Source of the DNA: an uncultured Lachnospiraceae bacterium
Lineage (GTDB): Bacteria; Bacillota; Clostridia; Lachnospirales; Lachnospiraceae
DNA: 53,255 nucleotides
NCBI GenBank assembly: GCA_945868435.1
Contig: CAMBLG010000016.1
Span: forward strand, 1 to 53,255
Direction of reading: 5' to 3'
The first letter of the stretch is position 1, and each line of letters begins with the position of its first letter. The position numbers were made by a program, and so were the translations under genes. The notes under the pieces were generated by a model. The model made no database searches and had not been told where the DNA came from. It saw only the letters and a list, made by a program, of their open reading frames with translations. Shown one piece after another: positions 16,776 through 25,621 of this stretch.

Positions 16776-16895
16776 GAAAATAGGTAACATATATGAGATG
16801 GAGCCTGAGTAGTTGCGGAAAAAGATAATATACTTGTGGTATGTGTGTCATATATTACAGTGATGAAAATTATAAGAGAAATGGCAGGAATAAGT

Positions 16896-18113
16896 ATGGA
16901 ACAGAAGATGAGACAGGTAATTGCGGGTCTGCTTACATTTATAGTTTTTACAGGGCTGACCGCTTCTCCCTGTGGTGCAGAGGATGTGATTCCGGGTTCG
17001 GCAGTTTCGGTAGTGAGTGAAGTTGCCGGGGAGGAAATAGAAGTGACAGAGCAGACAACCGAGGAGAGCACCGAGGCAATAGAGGAATCCACGGAAGCAC
17101 CGGAAGTAAAGCCGGATGCCATCAAGCTCACAAAGCCTGTATCATTCAAGACCACCGCAATAAAAGACGGTATTAAGCTGAGCTGGAAAAAGGTATCAAA
17201 AGCGCAGCAGTATGAAGTGTATCGCAAGAAAAAAGGCGCAGATTCCTATAAGCTGATTGAGACAACAAAAAAGTGCGCTTATAAAGACGAGACCGCGAAA
17301 TACGGAGTAACTTATGCCTATAAGGTAAGGGCAATCGCGGTGTCTGAGGGAGAGACCTACAAGAGTAAGTACACCGAAGTAAAAAAGTGTTGTACCTATC
17401 GGATTGATCCGTCAAAGCCAATGGTGGCGCTGACCTTTGATGACGGACCGAGTATTTATACACCGGGCATTTTAGATGCATTGGAAGAGAATCAATGCCG
17501 TGCCACGTTTTTTGAGGTGGGAAACCGGGTGGAACAGTATGAAGATACGGTTCTTCGGATCGATGAGATGGGCTGTGAGATTGGAAATCACTCGTATGAT
17601 CACGCCAATCTGGGAAATGCTTCGGCTTCGAAAATCCGCAAGGAAATCTCCTCAACGGATGCAAAGATCAAGAAAGTCATAGGAAAAAAGCCGGTGCTGA
17701 TGCGCCCGCCCTATGGAAGTATCGGCACGACTCTTCGGCAGAATGTGGGCAAACCGATGATCATGTGGTCTATCGATACGCTGGACTGGAAATCGAGAAA
17801 CGCGGATAAAGTCTATCAGAATGTAATGAACAACGTCTCAGATGGTGATATTATCCTGATGCATGACCTGTACAGCTCTTCGCGGGAAGCGGCAAAGCGT
17901 ATTATACCGGAGCTTAAAAAGAAGGGCTACCAGCTCGTGACAGTGTCAGAGCTGGCAGAATATAAAAAGGTAAAACTGAGTGCCGGAGAACGGTATTCCC
18001 AGATAAAAGGGAAGAGTAAAGCGAAAACGACTGCCTGCGTGCAGTGGGAGCCTGCGTTACATCCAGCCATAACCGTTGCTCAAGAGAAGCGGTGGCAGAT
18101 CACCGGCGTGTGA
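16896..18113 (+). CDS. Secreted polysaccharide deacetylase with FN3 domain
   Basis: 405 residues: signal peptide (1-28, ending near CGAED), an acidic Thr/Glu linker, a fibronectin type III domain (about 75-160), then a NodB deacetylase domain with TFDDGPS (D182, metal-binding D183), HSYDH (H232, H236), RPPYG and LMHD motifs. It should remove N-acetyl groups from peptidoglycan or other glycans at the cell surface. The catalytic set is complete. The last 25 or so residues look foreign: they are read through the antisense strand of the truncated sodC, so the original stop was probably lost in a deletion. The start is set by GCAGGA. Confidence 0.88.
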   Translation: MEQKMRQVIAGLLTFIVFTGLTASPCGAEDVIPGSAVSVVSEVAGEEIEVTEQTTEESTEAIEESTEAPEVKPDAIKLTKPVSFKTTAIKDGIKLSWKKVSKAQQYEVYRKKKGADSYKLIETTKKCAYKDETAKYGVTYAYKVRAIAVSEGETYKSKYTEVKKCCTYRIDPSKPMVALTFDDGPSIYTPGILDALEENQCRATFFEVGNRVEQYEDTVLRIDEMGCEIGNHSYDHANLGNASASKIRKEISSTDAKIKKVIGKKPVLMRPPYGSIGTTLRQNVGKPMIMWSIDTLDWKSRNADKVYQNVMNNVSDGDIILMHDLYSSSREAAKRIIPELKKKGYQLVTVSELAEYKKVKLSAGERYSQIKGKSKAKTTACVQWEPALHPAITVAQEKRWQITGV

Positions 18114-18404
18114 TGGATGCTCCTGATTCGTTGGACTGTAATGTGTTCCGGCATTGGCGAAAGGGTCCGTTTCGGTTCCAGTGCAGTCTGCCCCCTCGTG
18201 AATGTGAAAACCGTGAAAGCCCTGGGAAGGCTTTTGATCTTTGTCTGTAACTTCCTGAACTTCCACCCAAACAAGACTCCCGCCCTGAGCGGGAAATAGA
18301 TAGAGCCGTCCGGTAATATTCGGATGGCTCTTATTTCCTTTTATTTGTGCATATGCAACCGGTTTTTCTCCAAACATAGCAAACCTCTGATGCTTCGTTA
18401 CCAT
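18057..18404 (-). pseudogene. sodC: Truncated Cu/Zn superoxide dismutase family gene
   Basis: 116 codons with clear SodC features: GFHGFHIHEGADC (copper-ligand histidines), GTHYSP, HPSHAGDLPPLL (zinc ligands). Reading stops right after NGYGWM, where family members continue for some 40 more residues with the last copper-ligand His, the active-site Arg and the disulfide Cys. These are missing, so it should be inactive. Its 3' end overlaps the convergent polysaccharide deacetylase gene by 57 bp. No clear ribosome site precedes the ATG. A deletion between the two genes best explains the layout. Confidence 0.8.
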
Positions 18405-18450
18405 TATGGTATGTGGCAACTTTGGAGTTGTTACAGGAGTTATTTTTGCA

Positions 18451-18496
18451 AATGGGGAGAAAATTCTGTTGTATCTATTCAGAACCCCTCCCCATA
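18451..18496. other. Hairpin between truncated sodC and the phosphatase gene
   Basis: ATGGGGAG pairs with CTCCCCAT across about 30 bp. No T-run follows, so the role is unclear. Confidence 0.4.
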
Positions 18497-18511
18497 CATT
18501 CTGTTTTAAAA

Positions 18512-18528
18512 TTTACAAAAATCTTACC
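18512..18528 (+). promoter_or_regulatory. Candidate PhoP-box-like direct repeat
   Basis: TTTACA-AAAAT-CTTACC: two hexamers 11 bp apart, similar to the TT(A/T/C)ACA-N5 boxes bound by PhoP in Firmicutes, about 140 bp before a secreted phosphatase gene. Suggestive only. Confidence 0.35.
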
Positions 18529-18665
18529 CGACTGTGGTGGTGAACATTACATTTGTATTTTATGATTTTTTCAACATGTACATGGAATTCTGCATAAATG
18601 CGGAACGTTTGAGAATATGTGCTTCAAATGAAACAGAAGCAATCGATGAGAAGAGGAGAAAAATC

Positions 18666-20453
18666 ATGAAGAAAAATGTAACGCGTGTGACTGCCGGAGT
18701 GTTATCTTCTGCATTGCTGGTTGGAATGCTGGCAACAGGTGTACCGGGCAAGGTAACGGCAGCGACAGAGCACTGGAATGACGCTTCCCAGGAGGCAACT
18801 GATTGGACAAACTGGAAAAACAACTGGGAGAAATACAGCAGCAATTACGAACATGTATCCCTTACACCGGGTGTTGATGAGACACAACTGAACTATGCAT
18901 GGTACAGCCATACCGTAGAAACGCCAAAAGTTCGCATTGGAACGAAGCAGAACATGAGCGATGCGGTAGAGTTTTCAGGAACTCAGAGCGAGGCCGTAAC
19001 CATCGGAGAGGTAAAGTATTACTCCAATAAAGTAACGGTTCAGAACCTGAAGGAGAACACAAAGTACTATTATCAGGTATATCAGAACGGTGCTTGGCAG
19101 GATGCACAAGAATATACAACTAAGTCATTCTCAAGCTTTTCATTCCTGTATGTGGGAGACCCGCAGATCGGTGCATGCAAGAATCAGACAAGCACGGAAA
19201 AGGATCAGATGAATTACAGCAAGGATATCACTTCTACCGGAGCTGACAACCTTGCTGCCCGCAATGACGGCTACAATTGGAATAAGATTCTGACAGAGGC
19301 TATTGAGGATCACAGTGATGTAAGCTTTATGGTATCTGCAGGAGATCAGGTAAATTATGGTGCAAATGAGCGTGAGTACGCTGCATATCTTGGTGCCGAG
19401 GCGCTGACTTCCCTTCCGGTAGCAACGACCATCGGTAACCATGATTCTTCATCTGCCCAGTACTCAATGCATTTTAACAATCCAAATACGTTCTCCGATG
19501 CAGACACAACCTACACATTGGGTAAGACCGCAGCGGGAACAGATTATTACTATACTTATGGAAGTGTATTGTTTATCGTGCTGGATACTAACAATTATAA
19601 CTGTGCAACCCATGAGAATGTAATCAAGAAGGCAGTCAGCGAGAATCCGGATGCAACATGGCGCGTGGTTATGTTCCATCAGGATATCTATGGCTCCGGT
19701 CTTGATCACTCCGATTCCGACGGAATGGTTCTCCGTACACAGCTGACACCGATCATGGATGCATATGACATTGATGTAGTGCTTCAGGGACATGACCATA
19801 CCTATTCCAGAACATATCAGCTCGAGGGAGATGGGGAGTCTCATTTGAAGTATGATCCCAGCGCAGATATGACATCCGCAGAGTATCTTGCACAGAACAA
19901 CTGCTATGAGATCGTAAGTGACACCGTAGACGGCACGATTGTAAATCCGAAGGGAACTGTATATTTGGAAGCAAACTCTGCAACCGGTTCCAAGTTCTAT
20001 GAACTGATCGCAACCCAGCAGGATTACATTGCTGAGCGCAGCCAGACCTGGACACCGTCTTACTCTGTTGTAACCGTAACAGACAACAGCTTTTCTGTAA
20101 CTGTCTATGATGCAGCGACCAGACAGGTGCTTAAGGGATCCTCGACATATACGATTGTAAAGGAAACACCGGCAAAGCAGACTGCAAAGGCAAGCAGCAA
20201 GAAGAGCGGACAGATGACAATCAGCTGGAAGAAGGATGCTTCCGTAACCGGATATCAGGTTGTCTATGCAACAGACAAGAAGTTTACCAAGAAGGTTGTT
20301 AAGAAGACGGTAACCAAGAATGCCACCACAAGCTATACTGCATCAGGATTAAAGAAGGGAACCTACTATGTAAAGGTTCGCTCTTACAAGACGATTGATG
20401 GACAGAAGGCCTACGGGGCTTACAGCAAGACGGTAAAAGTAACCGTAAAGTAA
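18666..20453 (+). CDS. Secreted purple acid phosphatase-like metallophosphoesterase
   Basis: 595 residues: signal peptide (1-28), an N-terminal purple-acid-phosphatase FN3-like domain (about 70-150), the metallophosphoesterase domain (155-470) with metal ligands D165 (GDPQ), D227 (GDQVNYG), N258-H259 (GNHD), H338 (FHQDIY) and H376/H378 (GHDHTYSR), then a C-terminal FN3 domain (about 505-595). It would release phosphate from organic esters outside the cell. AGAGGAG precedes the ATG at 18666; the upstream extension has no site and no signal peptide. YibE/F follows 13 bp later. Confidence 0.9.
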   Translation: MKKNVTRVTAGVLSSALLVGMLATGVPGKVTAATEHWNDASQEATDWTNWKNNWEKYSSNYEHVSLTPGVDETQLNYAWYSHTVETPKVRIGTKQNMSDAVEFSGTQSEAVTIGEVKYYSNKVTVQNLKENTKYYYQVYQNGAWQDAQEYTTKSFSSFSFLYVGDPQIGACKNQTSTEKDQMNYSKDITSTGADNLAARNDGYNWNKILTEAIEDHSDVSFMVSAGDQVNYGANEREYAAYLGAEALTSLPVATTIGNHDSSSAQYSMHFNNPNTFSDADTTYTLGKTAAGTDYYYTYGSVLFIVLDTNNYNCATHENVIKKAVSENPDATWRVVMFHQDIYGSGLDHSDSDGMVLRTQLTPIMDAYDIDVVLQGHDHTYSRTYQLEGDGESHLKYDPSADMTSAEYLAQNNCYEIVSDTVDGTIVNPKGTVYLEANSATGSKFYELIATQQDYIAERSQTWTPSYSVVTVTDNSFSVTVYDAATRQVLKGSSTYTIVKETPAKQTAKASSKKSGQMTISWKKDASVTGYQVVYATDKKFTKKVVKKTVTKNATTSYTASGLKKGTYYVKVRSYKTIDGQKAYGAYSKTVKVTVK

Positions 20454-20466
20454 TAGGAAGTCAAAC

Positions 20467-21639
20467 ATGAACCAGAATGATCAAAAGACAAAGCAAATAA
20501 TCTGGTGGAAAGTTGGAGTGGGAATCCTGTGTATCATGGGATTCCTGTTCCTGTTGGTGCGTGTCAATCAGTTTGAGAAGGCACCGCTTATTTCCACGGA
20601 AGGTTACACCTATGAAAAGGCGATTGTGGTTGCAATCACCAAGGATAATCTTGCGGAGGACGGCAACCGGTACGGAACCCAGGAGGTTGTTGTTCAGATC
20701 AAGAGCGGTGAGTTGAAGGGGCAGGAATTTGATGCTGTCAACCCAAGCGGCTCCCTGTTCGGTGCTGAGTGCGAGGTGGGTACAGGGGTGATCGTCATTG
20801 TGAGTTCCAATGAGGACAGCGTGGTTGTTACCGTATACAGTCTTGACAGGACCAAAGCAATCTATCTGTTTGTGTTATTGTTTGCCACGGCGGTATGCCT
20901 GATTGGCGGCAAAAAGGGTGTTATGGCAGTTGGAAGTCTGGCGTTTACCCTGATCTGCATCGTGTATCTGATGTTTCCGCTGATCTATCAGGGCGTTTCT
21001 CCGATTGCGATTACCATTGTCGTGTCAGCCCTGGCAACCGTTGTGACGTTGGGACTTCTGGGCGGAGCCAGCCAGAAGACGGCGGCGGCAATTCTGGGAA
21101 CGGTGGCAGGCGTTGTGATCGCGGCGGTGGCGGCGCTGGTTTTCGGAAAGGCAGCAGGCATCAGCGGTTACAATGTCTCTGACATAGAAACCTTAAACTA
21201 TGTGGCGCAGAACAGCAGCATCCGGATCGGACAGCTTTTATTTTCCGGTATCATTATTTCCGCATTGGGAGCAACCATGGATGTGGGAATGTCCATTGCC
21301 TCCACTATTCAGGAGGTCAGCGATACCAATCCGTCATTGGGAATGAAGGAGCTTTTTTTCTCAGGAATTCATGTGGGACGGGACATGATGGGAACCATGA
21401 CGAACACATTGATTTTTGCTTACGTGGGAGGTTCCCTCACGACACTGATCACCAATTATGCCTATGATCTCAGTTACCAGCAGCTTGCCAATTCCTATGT
21501 GATCGGAATCGAGATCATGCAGGGATTATCGGGAAGTCTTGGTGTGGTATTGACAGTTCCGATTACGGCAGCACTTGGCGCATTTTTCGTTGGGCGAAAG
21601 AAGGAACGGATAGAAAAGAATAGGACCGGCAACTCGTAA
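20467..21639 (+). CDS. YibE/F-family membrane protein
   Basis: 390 residues: one N-terminal helix (about 15-32), an extracytoplasmic domain (35-120), then about seven hydrophobic segments with the family sequence ISALGATMDVGMSIAS and the GRDMMGTMTNTLIFAY stretch. YibE/F proteins are widespread in Firmicutes and lack a defined function. It is separated from the phosphatase gene by only 13 bp with a TAGGAAG ribosome site between them, so both are probably cotranscribed. A terminator follows. Confidence 0.9.
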   Translation: MNQNDQKTKQIIWWKVGVGILCIMGFLFLLVRVNQFEKAPLISTEGYTYEKAIVVAITKDNLAEDGNRYGTQEVVVQIKSGELKGQEFDAVNPSGSLFGAECEVGTGVIVIVSSNEDSVVVTVYSLDRTKAIYLFVLLFATAVCLIGGKKGVMAVGSLAFTLICIVYLMFPLIYQGVSPIAITIVVSALATVVTLGLLGGASQKTAAAILGTVAGVVIAAVAALVFGKAAGISGYNVSDIETLNYVAQNSSIRIGQLLFSGIIISALGATMDVGMSIASTIQEVSDTNPSLGMKELFFSGIHVGRDMMGTMTNTLIFAYVGGSLTTLITNYAYDLSYQQLANSYVIGIEIMQGLSGSLGVVLTVPITAALGAFFVGRKKERIEKNRTGNS

Positions 21640-21660
21640 TGAGATGTCGGTCCTTGTTTT
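21622..21660 (+). terminator. Terminator after yibE/F
   Basis: Stem AGGACCG/CGGTCCT (21622-21628 with 21648-21654), followed by TGTTTTTG; the left arm begins within the last codons of yibE/F. Confidence 0.75.
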
Positions 21661-21670
21661 TGAAACAATT

Positions 21671-23077
21671 CTATTTCTGATCCTTTAACTCTTTTTCCAG
21701 CTCTCTTGGACGGAAATCCATTCCTCTTGAGGAATCTGCATCCGGATCATCTCCGAAGTGGTAATCGTTGCCCGGAAGAATTGCATTCAGAACAATTCCT
21801 GCGATGGCAGCAATCGCCAGCGCTGTCAAAGTAATGGATGTTCCGGCAATGGTGAAGGTAAGACCGTTGGAGAAGCCCAGACCACATACCATGATCACAC
21901 CTGCGATGATCAGGTTTCTGGACTTGGTAAAATCTATATGATTCTCAACGACATTGCGGACTCCGATGGCAGAGATCATACCGTAAAGGATGAAGCTGAC
22001 ACCGCCGATGATGGAAGAAGGCATAGAGCCAATTACCTCGGATACCTTCGGGATAAAACTCAAAACGATTGCATAGAGTGCAGCCAGACGAACAACCTTC
22101 GGGTCGTGCACGCGGGACAACTCAAGTACACCGGTGTTTTCTCCGTAAGTGGTGTTGGCAGGTCCACCGATCAATGCGGACAGAGAGGTCGCAATACCAT
22201 CACCGATCAGTGTACGGTGAAGCCCCGGATCCTCAATGAAATTCTCGCCGACCGTTGCAGAAATCGCTGACATATCACCGACATGCTCCATCATACTTGC
22301 GATGGCAATCGGCGCCATGACAAGTATGGAGGTAATGTTAAACTTCGGCAGCGCAAAAGGCGGAAGGCCTACCCATGAGGCAGAGGCCACACCGGCAAAG
22401 TTTAAGATTGCGGAGCCATCCGGATTGGTGAATCCCAGCAGATGGAGTACCAGTGCGAACACGTAGGCAATGACAACACCCAGAAGAATCGGAATAATCT
22501 TGAACATTCCTTTGCCCCAGATGTTGAAAATAATGATGACTGCCAGTGCAACGATGGCGATGAGCCAGTTCGTTGACGCATTGCTCACTGCGGATGGAGC
22601 AAGTCCAAGCCCGATACAGATGATGATCGGTCCGGTTACGACTGGCGGGAGAAAACGCATAACGCGCTGTACGCCTACCAGCTTGATGATCAGTGCCAGT
22701 ACCAGATAGAGAAGACCGGCAACGAAAATACCGCCGCATGCATACTGCAGCTTTTCAGAATCCGGCATATTCTGGAAGATGCCGGTGTCCATGCTGGCAA
22801 TGCTGGCAAAGCCGCCAAGGAACGCGAAGGATGAGCCCAAAAAGGCCGGAACCTTGAATTTGGAGCACAGATGGAAAAACAGTGTTCCGAAACCGGCACA
22901 GAAGAGCGTCACCTGAATGGAGAGCACCTGGCTGGTACTTCCAAAGTAGCCGTTTACCAGGATCGGAACGAGAATGGTTGCTCCGAACATGGCAAACATG
23001 TGCTGCAGACCAAGCAGCAGCATTTTCGGAACACCCAGAACTTTGGCATCCCGAATGATGTCTTTTTGTTGATTCAT
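21671..23077 (-). CDS. NCS2 uracil/xanthine permease (UraA-like)
   Basis: 468 residues with about fourteen hydrophobic segments and NCS2 signatures: LGLQHMFAMFGATILVP near the N terminus, PPVVTGPIIICIGL, and the substrate-helix motif ENTGVLELSRV with the preceding GGPANTTYGEN. The GPANTTYGEN and SFIPKVSEVIGSMP forms fit uracil permeases better than xanthine ones. It imports uracil by proton symport. The GGAGGAATT site precedes the start. It lies 19 bp downstream of the DUF975 gene in the same direction. No PyrR-type leader is seen in this short gap. Confidence 0.9.
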   Translation of the reverse strand: MNQQKDIIRDAKVLGVPKMLLLGLQHMFAMFGATILVPILVNGYFGSTSQVLSIQVTLFCAGFGTLFFHLCSKFKVPAFLGSSFAFLGGFASIASMDTGIFQNMPDSEKLQYACGGIFVAGLLYLVLALIIKLVGVQRVMRFLPPVVTGPIIICIGLGLAPSAVSNASTNWLIAIVALAVIIIFNIWGKGMFKIIPILLGVVIAYVFALVLHLLGFTNPDGSAILNFAGVASASWVGLPPFALPKFNITSILVMAPIAIASMMEHVGDMSAISATVGENFIEDPGLHRTLIGDGIATSLSALIGGPANTTYGENTGVLELSRVHDPKVVRLAALYAIVLSFIPKVSEVIGSMPSSIIGGVSFILYGMISAIGVRNVVENHIDFTKSRNLIIAGVIMVCGLGFSNGLTFTIAGTSITLTALAIAAIAGIVLNAILPGNDYHFGDDPDADSSRGMDFRPRELEKELKDQK

Positions 23078-23096
23078 ACTAAATTCCTCCTGTATG

Positions 23097-23867
23097 TTAA
23101 ATATATTGGTTGAACGATGGGTAGGGTTCGGAATCGGTGGTTTTTGTCCGTTCCGCTGGTGTTTCTCCGATGGCTGTCAGGTAGAAATTGACGATTGTCT
23201 GTGTCTGATAGGGAGAAATCCAAAGTGTGCCGATGCCGAAAGAAAACAGATTCATAATCTGTAGACCGATAAAGCTGAGATAAATGTACAGAAGCTTTCC
23301 CTTGTGACCCTTCATGGTGTGGATGCTGTTGCGAAGGCAATCCCATAGGCGCATATCCGGGTGGTCGATGACAAAATAGACCATCAGGACAAGGTTGAGT
23401 GCCAACAGGATTTCGATTATGAAGCTGACCAGTGCCAGTATTCCGAAGAGAAGCCATCCCGTTGGTGAGTCCATATAGTTTATGATTGCTATCCCTGCAA
23501 AAACCGGTATCATGCCTGTCAGCATGATCAGTAGTTCAATCAATCCTGCCAGAATAAACCGATCCGGTCTGTTTCGGAAGGGAAAAAATACCATACCAAG
23601 AGAATATTGCTTATGACGCGCTATATTCAGGTGTAGATACAGAACGCCTGCCGACAGCGTATAACTGATCAGTGCAATCAGGAATTCTGCAATGTAAAAA
23701 ATGATATTCTGTGCCAGTGTCGGGTGTTCCCCCTGGACCATAGAAAATGGGAGTTCTATCGCGAGGGGGATAATTCCCGCTACGAGCAGTGCTCCCATTG
23801 GTATGCCATAATGGTGGGTAAGGTTCTCCCTGGCAATTCTTTTTAGTTCCTTGCATGTCATGTTCAT
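23097..23867 (-). CDS. DUF975-family membrane protein
   Basis: 256 residues with about five or six hydrophobic segments and the N-terminal DUF975 helix (CKELKRIARENLTHHYGIPMGALL). The family is common in Firmicutes; its function is unknown, with a suggested role in envelope or membrane homeostasis. The start at 23867 is chosen because CAGGAG lies ten bases upstream; a second Met two codons later is possible. It precedes the uracil permease by 19 bp, an arrangement that may be only operonic chance. Confidence 0.8.
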   Translation of the reverse strand: MNMTCKELKRIARENLTHHYGIPMGALLVAGIIPLAIELPFSMVQGEHPTLAQNIIFYIAEFLIALISYTLSAGVLYLHLNIARHKQYSLGMVFFPFRNRPDRFILAGLIELLIMLTGMIPVFAGIAIINYMDSPTGWLLFGILALVSFIIEILLALNLVLMVYFVIDHPDMRLWDCLRNSIHTMKGHKGKLLYIYLSFIGLQIMNLFSFGIGTLWISPYQTQTIVNFYLTAIGETPAERTKTTDSEPYPSFNQYI

Positions 23868-23916
23868 GTTATGTGGCTCCTGAATTATCAAGTATTCTGC
23901 CTGTGTGCTCCTTCAC

Positions 23917-24498
23917 CTATGCAATCAGATCAACATTTGCTCCCCGGAGTATGGTGGCGTCTGCGTTCTTGAGCTCCTTCTGGTAAGGATTCTCTTCATT
24001 GTTATATCGGATCATTGTGTTGGTGGTTCCGCCGGAGACATAACTTCTTCCGCATTCCGGACAGGTTGCCATATGGATAGATACGGTGGCAGATACAACT
24101 TCACCGTTATTTTCCGCGGCCTTCTTGTAAGCATTGTTCACATGCTCGCCTTCATGGGCGCGGACTCTGGCACCGGCTGCCTGCGGGGAAATGTGGGCAG
24201 GGGCTTTAAAGGATACATTTTCATCGGAGCCATCCTGATATTTGCGATGCTTACAGGTCTCACAATCAGCAGGGGATGATTTGCGCCCTGCCTTTTTCTT
24301 CTCATCCGGATCAGCCTTCTCGGCAGGCGTTTTTCCGTTGGGCTTCACAGCCTGGGAAGCGGCAGTGCCGGCCGCCTTGTCGGAATCGGGGCGGGCAGCA
24401 GACATGGAATCCGGCGCAGTGGAGGCAGCCCCATTGACATAGCTTGTCCCCGGGGTGTAATTGTTAAGATACATACCATAAGCGGTTCCAATTGTCAT
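23917..24498 (-). CDS. SprA-related putative metalloprotease domain protein
   Basis: 193 residues. A variable Ala/Ser/Lys-rich N-terminal half is followed by a conserved core: CETCKHRKYQDGSDENVSF (C79, C82), the zinc-binding HEGEH motif (H115, E116, H119) in RVRAHEGEHV, and a second CPEC pair. This matches the SprA-related family of putative metalloproteases. There is no signal peptide. GGAGGAAT precedes the ATG. It stands alone, divergent from the DUF2752 gene. Substrate unknown. Confidence 0.82.
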   Translation of the reverse strand: MTIGTAYGMYLNNYTPGTSYVNGAASTAPDSMSAARPDSDKAAGTAASQAVKPNGKTPAEKADPDEKKKAGRKSSPADCETCKHRKYQDGSDENVSFKAPAHISPQAAGARVRAHEGEHVNNAYKKAAENNGEVVSATVSIHMATCPECGRSYVSGGTTNTMIRYNNEENPYQKELKNADATILRGANVDLIA

Positions 24499-24703
24499 GT
24501 GGATTCCTCCTTCCCTTTTATTGTACTTATTATAGCATGGTTTGGCCCAATAAAACAATGCTAATTTGCGGTGTGCGTTCGTGCTTTTAATTGCGGTAAC
24601 AGGTTTGACAAGCCACAGGTTCCATAATATACTAAAAAAGCGTTCCCACTGCGTAAATGCAGGGGGAGTGAAAACGACAGAACCAGATAGAAAAGGATAC
24701 ATT

Positions 24704-25132
24704 ATGAAAACCGATCCAATATCCGATAAGTGTTTCTATATTATAGGCTGGGTACTGACTGTACTGGCAGCGGCAGTGCTGATTGCGGTGCGATTAGGCG
24801 TATTTGACCGCTTTGGGGGATTGCCACCATGCATCATTCACAGCAGGACAGGACTGTATTGTCCGGGCTGTGGAGGGACCCGTGCCGTCAATGCACTGTT
24901 GCATGGACACATACTGACCTCGCTCTATTATCATCCACTCGTGGTGTATACGGCAGTTGTGGGTGGATGGTTTATGATTTCCCAGACGATTCAGCGCGTA
25001 TCCCGCGGAAAACTGCGTATCGGGATGCATTATCGGGATATCTACCTCTGGCTGGCGTTGGCGATTGTGGTGGTCAATTGTCTGGTCAAAAACCTGGTGC
25101 TGCTTGTTGGGGGAGTAAAGCTGATGGCTTAG
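24704..25132 (+). CDS. DUF2752 membrane protein
   Basis: 142 residues with three hydrophobic segments (about 12-32, 75-97 and 113-135) and the DUF2752 motif CPGCGGTRAVNALLHG after the first. The family is found in many bacteria without assigned function. The start at 24704 follows AAAGGATACATT; a longer frame upstream lacks a site. Its stop overlaps the end of the convergent DUF4190-like gene by 4 bp. Confidence 0.82.
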   Translation: MKTDPISDKCFYIIGWVLTVLAAAVLIAVRLGVFDRFGGLPPCIIHSRTGLYCPGCGGTRAVNALLHGHILTSLYYHPLVVYTAVVGGWFMISQTIQRVSRGKLRIGMHYRDIYLWLALAIVVVNCLVKNLVLLVGGVKLMA

Positions 25133-25509
25133 TACGACCCAGGGTAGAGCTGCTGCATCATTTCCTCGTAATCCATACCGTTCATTTCTGCGTAAGCTCG
25201 CAGGATACCTTCAATACTTCCGTATTCCCTCAGGGAGTAGAGAAAAGAACTCGTAAACAGAACGATGCTGAAACCGAGACCAATCAGACCGAGGAAAATG
25301 CCAATCTGAGCTTTATTTTCAAACGTCATCTGTCCTCCGCGGGACAGGACACCAAGAATGACTGCCAGAGCACCGCAAGGAATCGCAAGATACAGGCACG
25401 TGCAGCTGGCAATGGAAATGATTCCCAGGATCATGGCAGCAATCTGCATCCGCTGGGAGCCCTTGCTCGTGTAGGGGGAGTCATAGGTTGTATACATGTT
25501 CTCAAACAT
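25129..25509 (-). CDS. DUF4190-like membrane protein
   Basis: 126 residues: a polar N-terminal tail, two hydrophobic segments (about 20-55 and 68-92), then an amphipathic acidic C terminus. The pattern AAMILGIISIASC...GALAVILGVLSRGG...KAQIGIFLGLIGLG is that of DUF4190-type two-helix proteins. It often occurs alone; function unknown. The ATG has a GGAGGAAT site. Its end overlaps DUF2752 tail to tail. Confidence 0.75.
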   Translation of the reverse strand: MFENMYTTYDSPYTSKGSQRMQIAAMILGIISIASCTCLYLAIPCGALAVILGVLSRGGQMTFENKAQIGIFLGLIGLGFSIVLFTSSFLYSLREYGSIEGILRAYAEMNGMDYEEMMQQLYPGSY

Positions 25510-25621
25510 TGGCGTATTCCTCCAACTTATAACGCATTTTCTTACGAATGTTTATTGTAAATAGTGTAGCACTTTATGTATAATAGGAAAAGCAAAAAAT
25601 GTAACGAAAGGACGTTTTATC

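Noticed and set aside
15919..16851. A 310-codon open frame antisense to the alarmone synthetase gene
   Set aside because: It runs through the fold-back and the opposite strand of a conserved enzyme; no family features are visible.
23868..23916. Purine or pyrimidine riboswitch or PyrR leader before the DUF975-uracil permease unit
   Set aside because: The gap is under 50 bp and shows no conserved aptamer or anti-terminator sequence.
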